From NCBI GenBank assembly GCA_963691705.1, contig OY829540.1:46722158-46786157 (forward strand): DNA of 64,000 nucleotides, in the 5' to 3' direction. Below are positions 63,991 through 64,000 of the stretch, piece by piece; position 1 is the first letter of the stretch; each line of letters begins with the position of its first letter. The position numbers and the translations under genes were made by a program. The notes under the pieces were generated by a model. That model did no database searches. It had not been told where the DNA came from and saw nothing but the letters and a program-made list of their open reading frames with translations. The DNA comes from Viola odorata (taxonomy: Eukaryota; Streptophyta; Magnoliopsida; Malpighiales; Violaceae).

Positions 63991-64000
63991 AGCAACCGCA

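Larger units (their letters stand above)
49205..64000 (+). mobile_element. Tat-4: Tat-lineage element running off the window
   Basis: 5' LTR, primer-binding site, gag, pol to about 55735, a 12-unit minisatellite, then antisense aORF-A, aORF-B and aORF-C in the Tat-2 order. The last bases hold the motif that in Tat-2 and Tat-3 lies between aORF-C and aORF-D, so aORF-D and the 3' LTR are expected just beyond 64000. Confidence 0.93.

Overview
The window is flowering-plant repetitive DNA, most likely heterochromatic. I found no host gene, tRNA or rRNA. Essentially everything recognisable belongs to Ty3/gypsy LTR retrotransposons of two groups. One is Athila, whose primer-binding site matches tRNA-Asp. 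The other resembles the Tat/Ogre/Retand lineage: gag-pol is followed by a minisatellite and then by extra genes on the opposite strand. The species cannot be named from the sequence. Element names used here (Tat-1 to Tat-4, Athila-1 and Athila-2, aORF-A to aORF-D) are working labels.

Layout and nesting. (1) Tat-1 (minus strand) fills about 1560-12476 and 28146-30327 and is split by Tat-2. Five minisatellite families lie beyond its left side (1-1545). (2) Tat-2 (plus strand, 12477-28145, 15.7 kb) is complete from LTR to LTR with a CCCCC target duplication. (3) Tat-3 (minus, 30649-38623, 8.0 kb) is complete from LTR to LTR with a TTGGT duplication, but has lost about 7.7 kb internally. (4) Tat-1 and Tat-3 both sit inside the pol of Athila-1 (minus), whose remains are at 30328-30648 and 38624-44250. 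(5) A plus-strand Athila-2 remnant (44410-48926) has an LTR split by a solo Athila LTR with an ATATT duplication. (6) Tat-4 (plus) starts at 49205 and runs off the right end.

The main point of interest is the accessory block of the Tat elements. Between pol and the 3' LTR lie up to four genes, all opposite to gag-pol: aORF-A and aORF-B are paralogous proteins with a domain resembling PF04195 (putative gypsy-type transposon), a Pro/Ser-rich middle and a coiled coil; aORF-C is a small Pro-rich, basic then acidic protein; aORF-D is a small helical protein. Most have a TATA-like box upstream. aORF-A has two introns and aORF-B one, all GT-AG and in conserved positions. The order is the same in every element where it can be seen. 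Extra antisense ORFs in Tat-lineage elements are known in the literature; a four-gene, separately promoted, spliced cassette is the part worth checking for novelty.

In every element gag-pol is broken by stops and frameshifts, many explained by C-to-T or G-to-A change. The small accessory ORFs C and D are open wherever present. By eye the two LTRs of Tat-2 and of Tat-3 each differ at about 2% of sites, so both insertions are fairly recent and similar in age.
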